Shown: positions 12,301-23,398 of the stretch, piece after piece | Layout of the letters: each line of letters begins with the position of its first letter | Numbering within the stretch: the first letter of the stretch is position 1 | Assembly (NCBI RefSeq): GCF_000275845.1 | Contig: NW_006766884.1 | Location: 265,976-329,975, forward strand | Length of the DNA: 64,000 nt | Source: Dichomitus squalens LYAD-421 SS1 | Lineage: Eukaryota > Basidiomycota > Agaricomycetes > Polyporales > Polyporaceae | Direction of reading: 5' to 3' | Notes under the pieces: model-generated | Databases searched by the model: none | The model's input: the letters and a program-made list of their open reading frames with translations, nothing else | What the model was told of the DNA's origin: nothing | Translations under genes and position numbers: made by a program

Positions 12301-14964
12301 GGAAATGCCAATGAAAACGCAAAAGCTCACCCTAATCTGTGGGCTATGTTGATCGGTGTTCAACATGATGATCGAGAATGCCAGGACGTAAACAGCATCC
12401 TGCGATTTGATCTCATCTTGCTTGAGAATAAGCACCAGAATGAGCAGAACAGATACAGCGATGCGACATACCAGGTTCGGCAGCGAAGTAGATCTCAGCG
12501 AACGTCTCTGTAATACGACTGATCTGCTGCGCCTCCCCAGGTAAGCGGAACGTTTCGAGCATCTCTCTCAATGCTTCCGCGACAGATTTCTAGTGGTCTC
12601 TCAGTCCCATGTATTCAATGAAACCGATAACATACGTACGCCTTTGAAATCCATGAGACTCAAGAAAGCTTTGAGCACCTCGATGTTGTCTGGCTTTGAG
12701 ATGAAGTCGCCGAGCAAACGCTTGTCAATGCGAGCGGAGCTCTTCAGGAACTTTGCCAGGCTCAGCGGTTTGGGTTCATTAGGATCAGCGTAGATGAGCT
12801 TGTTCTCTTCCAGGAACGCCAGTCCAGTCTTGGGCTTGGTATTGAACTTTGCGGTCCCCGTCAAGATGAGCTTCTTCTTCGACTTCGTGAGCTGTAACTG
12901 CTCAGGAGGAGGGAAGCTCTAAGGACGACACCACTGCGAGTTAATGACTGCGGCCTTGAAGGGAGAAAAGAAGTTCCTACACGGGGCCAAGTCTCACTTG
13001 CCTGAGTGACGATCAGTGATGAGCAGCGAAGCTATGTAGATGTACATACACCTTCAGCCCGAGTAGCCATGCGCCCAACAAAGGCGAGGATGAGATCCAA
13101 GCAAAGATACTGCGCATTATGTTGTTGATTGTCCGGCCCTCCGAGGCCCTGAGATGGGTAGATGCCCTGCGGTTATCTCAGTCTCTCGGTATCTCATCCA
13201 CAATGACTGCACTACCTTGGCACAGAACTCGATGAGCCGCTCAAACATGTTCTCACAGTTCATGTCGCAGTCGTAGTTGGTGTACAGGTCCACCATGAAG
13301 CTAGGATGCCGGGAAATCTGACAGAGGGTCTCCAGTAACAGCTCACGGGTGTCTCCACGAGCAGGAGGGACCAGGATACGAGGCGTAGCAGGGGTTTTCT
13401 CCGAATCGTCTTCCGGAGGCGCGAGTAGAGGGGTTCCAGGAGCAGGACTACTACCTCTTGAGTTGGCCGACAAAGCCTTCTGGTTCAATGTCAGGTTCTT
13501 TGGGGGAGGGAGAGGAGTCAGCCTGTCGATGGTGAACGCAAGGAAGAGTTCCTGTTGCAGCTTGAGCTTTGGTCGCATAGTCTCGAACATGGTGGCAATC
13601 GCGCGTAGGGAAGTCTGGAGTACAGCAGGATGGTCCGAACGCGCAAGCTGGAAGAGGTATTTGCAGCCATGGTCCAGAATGAGAGCGGAGAGGGAGGGAT
13701 ATGCGCATATACGAGAGCCAGTTGCCTCTAGCGCGACGTTCAGGGTTCGCAAGGCGGTCAAGCGGGTCGAGTCAGTATGGGCCTGGTCGTTAGGGTCTAG
13801 AATATTGATGAGGACACGTAGGAGCTCGAGAATTGAAGGAAGACCATCTGAAACCAGGTACGTTCAGTTCACATCGCTCAGACCAATCCCGAAGTACCTA
13901 CATGGTAGACGAGGTTGGCTCGGGGTTTCCGGTGGTTGTTCCTGTGCATGCGGTGATGAAGACACCTCTGCTACTTGCACCTCGCCGTTCTCCTGGGATG
14001 GCGCGTCTTGTTCAGCAGATGAATCAGGTTCCTGTGCTTGCGGCGCCGGCCCCGAGGTCGACACGCTCATCTTCACCTCCCCGCTCTCCAAATCGCCTGT
14101 GTCATCGAGCTTCTGCTCCTCTGCTTCTGGGTTCAACTCATGCAGTCGAGCAAACACGGCCCTTACGAGCTGATGCAGAGTCTCTTCCGCTGACCTTCGG
14201 AGGACCTCTGGTGAAACCATATATCAACATTTGTAGCCCTGCGCAGGGCGGCACTAGACCCACCGCTCAGTCGCATCTGACATGAAGTAGTTAGGACGGT
14301 CTCCAGCATCTCGCAGATCTCGATATCTCCCAGCGTCCGCCCTGCATCCCCGCACATCGCGTCGTTAATTACGGTCATGATCTTGAGCAGCACGACCTCG
14401 TCTCCAGAGGAGTCGCTCGCCTCGAATTTGCAACTTGATAGGGCACTGCTAAGCTCAGAAAGAGCGCTTGGAAGCGAAAATGCTGTAGGGTAAAACAGGC
14501 CGCACAGGAAGAAGTTATGGAGGGCAGTCAGTGCCGCGGATGTAATAGGTCCAGTAGACAGTGGTGAGCGGATGATGGCGAGGAACGGGGAAAGGAGCGT
14601 GCTGAGAGGTAACGAGTGTATGTCTAGTCATGCCGCGATCATGAGTCGTGGCTCGCGCTGCAGTTCATCGGTTGAGCGTACCTTCGATGTCCTTCACAAG
14701 CCGTTTGAGATCCTGGAAGCCTGCCATTAGCTCTTGCTCCGTACTTCCATGTCCCGACGCGTGCGTATTGGGAGAGCTCTTGGATACTCTCAATCCTAGA
14801 CTGCTAGCCAGTGTAGAATCGCGTAGAGTGTACGACGGCGTCGAGAGGGCCCATCGGGAGTTCTTGCGCATCACAGAAGTGACCGAGAGGATCTCCGAGA
14901 GGAGAATGTGTTTGGGAGATACCGAGACGACAGTCGCCGTGCTCGTGGAGCTAGTGGGCTCCAT
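9364..14964 (-). CDS. GEA1: Sec7-domain ARF-GEF, Gea/GBF1 family
   Basis: Gea1/2 and GBF1 proteins exchange GDP for GTP on ARF at the early Golgi and drive COPI coat assembly. The gene is large, with many short introns, and encodes about 1,500 residues. The start ATG is at 14964 and the TAA stop at 9364-9366. The N-terminal dimerisation region (about 14964-13860) includes [18 protein letters not shown] and a Glu/Pro-rich insert. The following block (about 13860-13120) carries [14 protein letters not shown]. The Sec7 domain (about 12900-12180) reads [20 protein letters not shown], then the catalytic glutamate loop [10 protein letters not shown] near 12545, then [11 protein letters not shown]. 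The C-terminal region ends with [17 protein letters not shown] and a Ser/Ala/Pro-rich tail. Distal exon borders were not all fixed, so only the ends and key exons should be taken as exact. Yeast has two genes; I cannot tell which name fits. Confidence 0.88.
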
Positions 14965-15114
14965 GTTGGACAGTCGGCGGACGAGGGCGAGTGTTTAAAG
15001 GAGATGGAAAGGGCTTAGCCGCTGGAGGATGTGTGCACCGTGCAAGACGTGTCGCTTGTTGCAGCCACTTGCGTACCGGGGCAGAGCGCTTGTCGAACGC
15101 GGCAGGCGGGCCGC

Positions 15115-15294
15115 TACAGCCGGTTTCAGCTCGCTTGTCGAGAGCGCCGCGCCGCATCTCACGCATTTGCCTGTTTTCCCCTCCTAAGCGCCCCCAAAGG
15201 AACTTCGGACGACGATATCTCCTCGACAGCTCAATGTAACCACTTCATTCTTGCGTATTCCGGCTCAGGATTACGACGCGCAGTGCACGGTATT
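15115..15294 (+). repeat. Inverted repeat, left arm
   Basis: This 180-bp segment, beginning at tacagccggtttcagctcgc, is found again in reverse complement at 17050-17229. Differences between the arms are a few substitutions and a 2-nt indel. The left arm lies only about 150 bp upstream of the ARF-GEF start codon, so it may overlap that promoter or 5' UTR. No target-site duplication was seen outside the arms. Confidence 0.8.
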
Positions 15295-15528
15295 GTAATG
15301 AAGTTGCGCCAACTCGACGTCACCAACTTCTGGGCATTCCCGCTCTCCCAGCTCCATACTCGACTCGGACAGCGTTGTTGGCTGAATGGTATGGCGTACT
15401 CTCCCGGAAATTGTCGGAATGGTGAAGACAAGACGCTACCGAGGGCTCTGTGTCAAAAGGCGGAGTGTCCAGCGACAATCACGTCCACCATAGGGGGTGG
15501 CAGCCCTCTTGGGCCAGCTCAAAGTCCT

Positions 15529-15922
15529 CGTCGGGGAGCACCAGACACCATGACCTTGCGAGCAACCCGCACCCCCACAACCCCCGCGGCCTTGCAAGGC
15601 ACTAGGGGCCATGCAGTCACTGTTGAGTAGGAGGGAGGAACAGACGAGGTGGGTAGATTGGAGCTGCAAAGGAGAGCTTGTAGAACACTACAATTGGCAA
15701 CCGGCACAATTACATGGGTTTGTAGGCTTACAGTGGACATATGTGACATGTTTCATAGCAAAGATGTGTTGGATTTGACGATATACGACAGAGTGGTATA
15801 CTAGGCATGCGCCAGAACCCTTCGCAGAATGGAGAAAACGTACATCATGGACCTCTTCTGCACCATATGCCCTCCGTGACATCCGCCAATGGCTTCCAGT
15901 GAGCCCTCCAGGTATCTCCATG
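15529..15922 (+). repeat. Direct repeat, copy 1
   Basis: This 394-bp sequence recurs in the same orientation at 16561-16949 with only a few substitutions and small indels. Both copies end at atctccatg, after which the sequences diverge completely. Confidence 0.85.
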
Positions 15923-15961
15923 ATAAACTCGGGGCTGTGAAGACAAAGATTAGATCCGACT

Positions 15962-16120
15962 AGAGTCGAAGCAAGATCTTCAGTCAGTAAGGAAAGACTA
16001 TATTGCAGCAACGAACTGTACCTAGAGTCGAAGCAAGACTACAAAGGTTAAGTAAGTAACTACAAGTTAGAGGTAGGTGTAACGAAGTACTCACTCTTCA
16101 GTCAGTAAGGAAAGACTGAA
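15962..16120. repeat. Short interspersed tandem copies
   Basis: Two short motifs repeat here: tagagtcgaagcaaga (15964 and 16024) and cttcagtcagtaaggaaaga (about 15977 and 16096). They are partly rearranged relative to each other, which suggests local slippage or a decayed insertion next to direct-repeat copy 1. Confidence 0.6.
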
Positions 16121-16301
16121 GAGGGAGGACGAAATCTGAAGTCCTTATATACTACAGAGAAGTGTCCATGACTAATCGAAGAGTGGTTAGTCACATGTTC
16201 CATAGTGCGATGAATAATACAACAAAGAAAGAAATTGCGACATATACGCACCATAGGATGAGTAAGAGATGAGTAAGGCATAGACCTGTCTAGACCGTTC
16301 T

Positions 16302-16560
16302 NNNNNNNNNNNNNNNNNNNNNNNNNNNNNNNNNNNNNNNNNNNNNNNNNNNNNNNNNNNNNNNNNNNNNNNNNNNNNNNNNNNNNNNNNNNNNNNNNNN
16401 NNNNNNNNNNNNNNNNNNNNNNNNNNNNNNNNNNNNNNNNNNNNNNNNNNNNNNNNNNNNNNNNNNNNNNNNNNNNNNNNNNNNNNNNNNNNNNNNNNNN
16501 NNNNNNNNNNNNNNNNNNNNNNNNNNNNNNNNNNNNNNNNNNNNNNNNNNNNNNNNNNNN
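16302..16560. other. Assembly gap (259 N)
   Basis: An unbroken run of N lies between the two direct-repeat copies. The first 60 bases after the gap differ from copy 1 mainly by single-base losses in homopolymer runs, as expected of low-quality sequence at a contig end. Confidence 0.99.
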
Positions 16561-16949
16561 TCGTCGGGACGCACCAGACACCATGACCTGCGAGCAACCC
16601 GCACCCCACAACCCCGCGGCCTTGCAAGGCACTAGGGGCCATGCAGTCACTGTTGAGTAGGAGGGAGGAACAGACGAGGTGGGTAGATTGGAGCTGCAAA
16701 GGAGAGCTTGTAGAACACTACAATTGGCAACCGGCACAATTACATGGGTTTGTAGGCTTACAGTGGACATATGTGACATGTTTCGTAGCAAAGATGTGTT
16801 GGATTTGACGATATACGACAGAGTGGTATACTAGGCATGCGCCAGAACCCTTCGCAGAATGGAGAAAACGTACATCATGGACCTCTTCTGCACCATATGC
16901 CCTCCGTAACATCCGCCAACGGCTTCCAGTGAGCCCAGGTATCTCCATG
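16561..16949 (+). repeat. Direct repeat, copy 2
   Basis: This is the second copy of the 15529-15922 repeat. It starts immediately after the N run. After its end the sequence leads into the right arm of the inverted repeat. Confidence 0.85.
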
Positions 16950-17049
16950 TGATGTTCAAGGAAATATGTGCGATCGATGCAGAAGACGGCGTGAAACCGA
17001 CCGAAGGCCAGTGGAACATCCGACATACGAGCGGCCAACTTAGAACCGG

Positions 17050-17229
17050 CACCGTGCCCTGCGCGTCGTAATCCTGAGCCGGAATACGCAAGAATGAAGT
17101 GGTTACATTGAGCTGTCGAGGAGATATCGTCGTCCGAAGTTCCTTTGGGGGCGCTTAGGAGGGGAAAACAGGCAAATGCGCGAGACGCGGCGCGACGCTC
17201 TCACGACAAGCGAGCTGAAACCGGCTGTA
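17050..17229 (-). repeat. Inverted repeat, right arm
   Basis: This is the reverse complement of 15115-15294, with more than 90% identity by eye. It sits about 250 bp beyond the stop codon of the alpha4 gene. The segment between the arms is about 1.75 kb and includes the gap. Confidence 0.8.
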
Positions 17230-17476
17230 ATTGACGTGCCTTTGGACCGCCACATACTCTGCCGAGGTTGCTCTTTCAGACAAGGCGCGGCATTGACATC
17301 TTAGAAAGTACCCTGCTGCACGAGCAGGCGATCGCCGACCAGTCTCCACTTATCGGCAATGCTTGGAATATAAGGGCAATCGGACCCACAGACCCAGATG
17401 AGAGAATGCTTCGTGGTACAGTCCGAGCATAATGCCGCATATCGTAAGATATAATACAGTTGACAACCAAACGACT

Positions 17477-18717
17477 TCATTGACCAGAGCCACCGGCAGC
17501 TTGCGACATCGCAGCCTGACCCGCCGCGGTCGCAGCTAGTCTGGAACGCTTCCGCTCCGCCTCTAAAGACAGGTGTAAGCGCGTGTGTAATGCCACAAAC
17601 TCGACTGCACATACCAGCTTCCTTCTCCCGCTCAATCTCCGCAACGATGGCCTCGATCTGGGCCAAGTCGAGGCTCTGTAGGGAAGGTTGAGAGTGGAAC
17701 TACGGGCTATCAGGTTGAGGTACTACATACCGTGATCTTGCCATAGCTCTCCATAACGCTAATCTCGATGTTCTTCGCACCTGTTTGCACGACCTCGAGT
17801 AGGCTCTTCACTGTGAGCTTGATAGTATCATCCCGTGACATGCCATCTTTGTGGTTCTTCTCAAGGAACTCGCGCACGGTCTTTGAGGAGCGCCCGATGG
17901 CATTTGCCTAAGGGCAGTATCGACCATAATGAGCACGCCGGATATGCCTGATGTGAGGAATTTGCATACCTTCCAGGCACTGTATATACCTCCCGGCTCT
18001 GTCTGGTACAGCCGAGGCTTGACGTCGTGAGGGTCGAAACCGACGATGAGTGTCGAAACACCAAACGGCCGAACGCCTCCGGACTGAGTGTAGCGCTATA
18101 GGCAGTAGGCAAGTTCAGCAATAGGCTAGTGGCTAGAGAGATGACATGCCGACCTGCTGGATCCCGGCAATATGTCTCGTAATATACTCCACGGTAACAG
18201 GATCTTCGACGGTTAAACGGTGGCTTTGACATTCTATACGAGCCTTGTCGATGAGGACACGACCATCGGCGGTAAGGCCTGGGCAACATTCAGTTTCTAA
18301 GCCCAGTGACCTGTGGAATGAGTGGCGCACCTGCAAACGCGAGGCAAACGTGGTCATCCAACATAGCAACCTTGCGGACAGTACGGGGATCTTGGAGCTG
18401 GAGGACGGACTTCTTTTCCACACCAAGGACGACGACATCCTTGCCCACAACACCGACCTGGCAGGTTGTCCATGAGTCTCCTAGTCGCACGAACAAGGAA
18501 TATAACGCACCGCACATGTTCCCTTGCGCACGGCCTCCAAAGCGTACTCTACCTACATGTAAGGACGCGATGAGTATCTGCTAAGCGTCCGGTACTTCCA
18601 TCGCGTACTTGGAACAGATGCCCGTCGGGCGAGAAGACAGTGAGGGCTGCGAGCAGGGTGAGGAACGTCCTGTGAGTTGCGTTGCTCGTACATACCGCGA
18701 TCATAGGACCTCGACAT
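17477..18717 (-). CDS. PRE6: 20S proteasome subunit alpha type-7 (alpha4)
   Basis: Alpha4 is a non-catalytic subunit of the outer ring of the 20S proteasome. Nine exons (18696-18717, 18609-18646, 18511-18552, 18331-18457, 18154-18278, 17970-18095, 17731-17907, 17615-17675, 17477-17562) sum to 804 nt (267 residues) and the frame closes. The N-terminal alpha-ring signature reads [20 protein letters not shown]. The alpha4-type sequence [20 protein letters not shown] and the downstream [15 protein letters not shown] match the Pre6/PSMA7 subfamily better than other alpha subunits. The C-terminus is Ala/Gln-rich. The first exon codes only seven complete codons. The ATG at 18717 gives the conserved MSRSYDRA start. 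Confidence 0.95.
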
Positions 18718-18952
18718 GGTGCTAGAGAATAAAGAGTATAAGGGAGGGGAAAGCCTGAGTAGAGAGCCAAAGCTCGATGCCCGACGCGCGTCGAGCTTGC
18801 GTCCCCTGCAGATGCTCCACGTGATCAGATTCACGAACGCGTCTTGATGGGCGCCTGCAACATTCCTAAAGCACACAAGCGCTACGCTAGGGGTTGTCGC
18901 TAGCCTCCACTGTTCCAACGCGTTCTCAACGCAGCCCCACTCTAGCACTACC

Positions 18953-20958
18953 ATGGGCGAACAGGCTCCCGTAATAGACGACGGCGAGTTAGAGATACTC
19001 GCACATAACGACCCGTAAGCCCTAAGGTCCTCGCACTCAATTGGACAAGATTGTGGCTGAGCGATTTCTCTGCAGGAAGAAGATCATATGTCAGATATGC
19101 GCCGAGGACTTGACCCCAATGACGATAATCCAACGAGACTTTCATTATGATGAACACTTTGAGGGCCCCTCTCGAGGTACGCTTGCATGTGCTTTGCGTA
19201 GTGCGGTTTACGCACTAGCTCACGTCACCCAGCCTCAGGTTCGGGCTCCTCTGGTATGACCGGAGGAACGCTTCAGTCACCCCAAGCACCCAAGCCTCCC
19301 TCCAAGCTGTCGTCTATGAGACCACGCTCCGGTTTTAGGCCGCTCTCTTTTCACAACACGTCGCCAGAAGAGCAGAACATCTTCTGGCATTCTGGCATGA
19401 CGTCAGAACCACCGCGGAATTTCACGCCAGGTACATGCCTCATTCCGCATGATGACATATATGTGCAATTAAGGATTGTGTACGCTTTCAGGTCTCATGA
19501 CCGTTCTGAAGAAGGCTCTGAATCGGTCGCACGACAAGGGAAACACTCAGCGCGCATGGCTGTGTATGGAGACCGCCGTTTACATACAGGGCGAGCACTG
19601 GGATCGTACTTGGGGTTGTGGGTAGGTCGACTCACAATATGGCGCTATCATTTTGCTAAGCATCTCTTGATAGCTATCGCAACTATCTCATGGCTTGCGC
19701 AGCGCTCATGAATCAACAGCTGCAACCCGACTACTTTCCACTGCTAGACACTCCGAGCTCACCGGGTGTCCGCAATCTTCAGATCCTCATTGAGCGAGCT
19801 TGGAGAGACGGTAGGCAAGCCGTTGCATGTTCTTTCACTCATAATCCTGATCTCCGTGCACAGGATACGACGAAGAAGGCGCCAAGGACATGGACCGTAA
19901 ACTTGTGGGCACGAAGAAATGGATAGGTACTGCAGGTAACACCGCGATATCGGACATTCCATTTTTCGCTCCATTGACGTGTCTCTCTACATCAGAGCTC
20001 TACGTTGCTTTAACCTATAAGGGCATACCGTAAGTATCTCTGCCGTACATCATCGCCGCTCGTCTGAATCACTTGGAAGTGCACAGCTCGTCGACTTCGA
20101 GTTACACAACGGTATGCATGAGCTTCGTTGCCCAACCTTTCTCATGATCTAATCCTGGCACGGAGGGGTGGAGCCCTTGTTGCAATGGGTACTGCAATAT
20201 TTCTCCGGCGAGAAGCCACACCGTAAATCGACGTCGTCGACAGTCAGCGAACGGTTGCTAGGTGCTCGTGCGGTCACCATTACCCACAGACCGCCCATCG
20301 TATTGCAACATGCCGGGCACTCTCGAACGATTGTCGGGGCGGAGCAGGTCAAGGGGGGCATCATTCATCTCTTAACGTTCGATCCTGGGCGGTAAGCGCT
20401 GGTCATCGCCCTGGACGGCGGTATCATTGACAGTCTACCATATGCAGGAGACTACCTCCCAGCATCAGACAAGCGGGGCTCAAGTATCACGACCCCACGA
20501 GGTCCGGTGGTACTCAGGGCCCTTCCTTGTCGAAGAAGGTGCTCCACAACGTCCTACATCCTGTCGAGACGATGAAATCCCGCAAGCGCAAGTCTCCCGA
20601 GCCGCAAGGCGGTAGCCCGAAGAGAAAACGCGGGGGTAACACAGGTAGCCGGGAGGTCATTGTAATCGATGACAATGACGATGATCACCGAAAAGTGAAG
20701 CCTCCTAGTAGTTCTAATCAATCCACCTTCGATGCGCTCAGTCCTGCAGACGTGCTCAAGGTGTTCCGGCTAGACGCGAAGACATTGAAGTGAGTCGCTA
20801 TCAATGGGTGTCTCCACTCCAAACGCTGACGACGCGTTTGTGCCCATGTGCGCAGCAAGAACAAGAAGTACCAGATTCTGTACTTCCCCATGACCGAGCC
20901 TCTGTCCGAAGCGGAGAAGCTGAATCGGCGGATAGTCACCAGCGAGAAGATCGTCTAG
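18953..20958 (+). CDS. ZUFSP/Mug105-like C78 peptidase with C2H2 zinc finger
   Basis: Family C78 cysteine peptidases include UFM1 proteases and the K63-linked ubiquitin peptidase ZUFSP (ZUP1). Eleven exons (18953-19014, 19076-19176, 19233-19430, 19492-19621, 19674-19810, 19864-19935, 19996-20029, 20080-20111, 20166-20391, 20448-20789, 20856-20958) sum to 1437 nt (478 residues) and the frame closes. A single C2H2 finger reads CQICAEDLTPM then HYDEHF. The catalytic cysteine is in DRTWGCGYRNYLM. Later core motifs are GTKKWIGTAELYVALTY and the histidine-bearing LQHAGHSRTIVG, followed by LLTFDPG. The C-terminal tail holds a basic patch, KRKSPEPQGGSPKRKRGG, consistent with nuclear import. The zinc finger argues for a ubiquitin rather than UFM1 substrate; that is inference. 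The gene is divergent from alpha4, with a 235-bp spacer. Confidence 0.85.
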
Positions 20959-21236
20959 TTTTCAGACACCTCTTTGTCTGTCGGCATTTTTGCGGAGGTA
21001 CCCATACTCCCCTACTGTACAGCCTATCTATATTATTGTTATCAGTAGTAATAGGTTCGATAAGAATTGCGACTGGCTGCGTTTTGCAAAGGACAATGAG
21101 ACACAATGACATGGTCTAAAATAACAAGCTATAGAATTACACATGAACACGATAGCTAAGCTAACATAGCGATGGAGAAAGGACGAAGGACGATCGGCGA
21201 ACAAGGACGAGGGGGTTTCCCAGGATTGGAACATGG

Positions 21237-22602
21237 TCATGCATTCGCCATAACCACATCTGCGGAACTCTCACTGTCTATAGCCATGGCCTCCTGGGGA
21301 GGAGCTGGGACGCCAGTGAGAGGAGCGATTTCCAGACCCGCTACGGCACACCGCAAGGCCCGCTGCCAAGCCTGCTCGACCATGTAACCACCTGCGCGCA
21401 TGATGCCCTCCCTATCCTTCCGCACGGCCTCGCTCACAGGGTCGTAGTACGTGTCGCGCATCGTGAACAGGTCATCGTACGCGTAATAGTTGTCCTGCAG
21501 CGGCACGTGCGGCACATCGGGAATGACGGTACTCTGGGCAGCGCGGGAGCGAAGTAAACGAGCACTGCTCTGGCTGAAGGAGCTGCTCGACGCAGCACGC
21601 GCGGACGCGCGTTTCTGCGCTTCTGCACGAGACTTCGCGACCAGTCGGGCGGCGTCCTTGTCGCTCATCTCGAGCTTGTCGATGAGTCCTTGCTTCGCCT
21701 TCTCGCGCTCCTCACGCTCTTCCTCTTCGAGTCGGCGAAGCTCCTGCGCGCGCAGCTCGCGTTCTTGCCTTTCGGCCTCTTCTTGTTCTTGAAGGTAGCG
21801 CTGGTACTCTTCCTCGCGCTTGATGTTGAGTTCGATGAGGGCGGCGTTCTCCTGGCGGTATTGTCGAATGCGAGCCTCGGTCTCAGCGACGTCGATGTCG
21901 TTAATCAGATTGAAGGCTACGAGCCAGATCAGGACAGTGCAAGACGTTTATGATTATGGCGTACTAATTTCTTCGACCCATTCAAGATAATCATTGTATG
22001 CACGAAGATCGGGAAAGTCCTCCATTCGCTTGTTGAATCTACAGTATCTCAGCATGGCATTCGGAAAGCCTACTACTCCAGACTTACTCTTTGGCTATTC
22101 TCCGCCTCACGGCAACCTCTTTCTCCACTGTGAGGTCCTCGAAGGTCTGTGGGGTGAACGCAAGCTTTCGTAGAATTTTGTTGCAAATGGGACATGGTGC
22201 GGGGCCAAGCGTATATAAGCGGTCGATGCACGACTCGCACCTATGACGTCTCGATAAGATGCCAAGCCTTCTGTACTGTAAGGATGACACCTACATCTTG
22301 TGGTAACAGGCGCTAACAAGCAGCCGCAACTTCGGGTTGAGGTACCTATCCGACTTGCATACCGGGCATTGGTCATCCATAGACTAAACATGCTCTGAGT
22401 CAAACACAGACAAGACAGCAGCAGGATGTACGCATACAAAATACTCAGACGTTCGTCCAGACGGATCCTTCACTCCTCCACCAAATATTGTCGTGGATGT
22501 ACTCTGCACCTGCGTCGGCGTACCTGTACGCGTGCTCGCCGCGGTTGACGGGCCAGACTTGCGGATGGTTGTCCCTCGAAGCCAGCTGTTACGTTGAGCC
22601 AT
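21237..22602 (-). CDS. TFB3: TFIIH/CAK assembly factor Tfb3 (MAT1)
   Basis: Tfb3/MAT1 bridges the CDK-activating kinase to core TFIIH in transcription initiation and repair. Five exons (22438-22602, 22295-22383, 22088-22240, 21965-22038, 21237-21916) sum to 1161 nt (386 residues) and the frame closes. A RING finger runs from about residue 58: DDQCPVCKSDRYLNPK, then CYHKMCESCIDRLYTLGP and PCPICNKILRKLAF. A long charged coiled coil follows (EARIRQYRQENAALIELN). The C-terminus contains the CDK/cyclin-contacting region, AYDDLFTMRDTYYDP. Three of the four introns are only 48-54 nt. The upstream Ser/Thr-rich N-terminus of about 55 residues before the RING is longer than in yeast. Confidence 0.93.
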
Positions 22603-23398
22603 CCTGACCTAGTGAGTTCAATTGTATGGAGCGAATCCCCAGGTGAAGGCATGCAGGAGGAGGTGTGTGAGAGGAGGTGGTGAGGTACTAAACGCACGCC
22701 GTGCAGGATCGTCGGGAACGCGAAGAGCCAATTAAGCGCCCTGTACCATAAGCGCACAGATGTTACGAGACTCCGAGTCGTACGGTCCGAAGCAGCATGA
22801 GGCGCACGCCTTGCGCCGCGCATCTGTCGAAACCCGCCGACTAACCCTACATTAATCATGTGGCAAATCTAAAATATGATACAGCAATAAACCTGGATAC
22901 AGTACTTCGAGACCGGGATCGGGAGCAATATACACGAATCGCGCAGACAAGAGACAGCAGTAAGGAGCGTGGGAGGGGGCAGGACGAATTAGCGGTCCCT
23001 TCGACCTCGAGAAACGAGAGACGGCGCAGGGACCCACGAGAATCATACAAAGACAGGTACGGATGTCGAGAACAAAATGATACTACAACTCAGGAGCGGG
23101 GTATGATGACGGCTGCGAGTACAGTGGGTAGTCCGACTCCTAACGCGGTCTGACAGGCAAATCAGAGTATAGATATAGTGATACGAGCACCAGACCCCAG
23201 GAAGAAGTACCATATGAAAGAACGAATAGACGCGGAGAGCGAGAGGGCGCAAGACGAGTAGTCCAGGAAAGGAGAGTGTAGAGAAAGATGACGGGGCAGT
23301 TGTGATTGAGAGCATCCCAAGCCCATACCAGAGGAAACGCGGTAGCCTTGACACCTTCGGATGCCACCTGGGCGACCGACAATGGACGGAACGTGGAC
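22603..23398. other. Intergenic region
   Basis: This is 796 bp between the TFB3 start and the PKA stop, both on the minus strand. It should hold the TFB3 promoter. The tract at 22900-23060 is purine-rich on the plus strand (C/T-rich on the coding strand). No gene is supported. Confidence 0.4.

Larger units (their letters stand above)
14965..17476. other. Repeat-rich gene-free block between ARF-GEF and proteasome alpha4
   Basis: This 2.5-kb interval starts at the ATG of the minus-strand ARF-GEF gene and ends at the stop of the minus-strand alpha4 gene. It holds an inverted repeat, a direct repeat, short tandem copies and a run of Ns, listed separately. Translations in all frames are broken and unlike any family I recognise. 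Its left end must contain the ARF-GEF promoter. Confidence 0.6.

Noticed and set aside
13349..14173. Plus-strand 274-residue open frame
   Set aside because: It is antisense to ARF-GEF coding exons, which have strong family support.
16102..16791. Apparent 229-residue minus-strand open frame across the gap
   Set aside because: Most of it is the N run translated as X; the flanks are direct-repeat sequence with no family signal.
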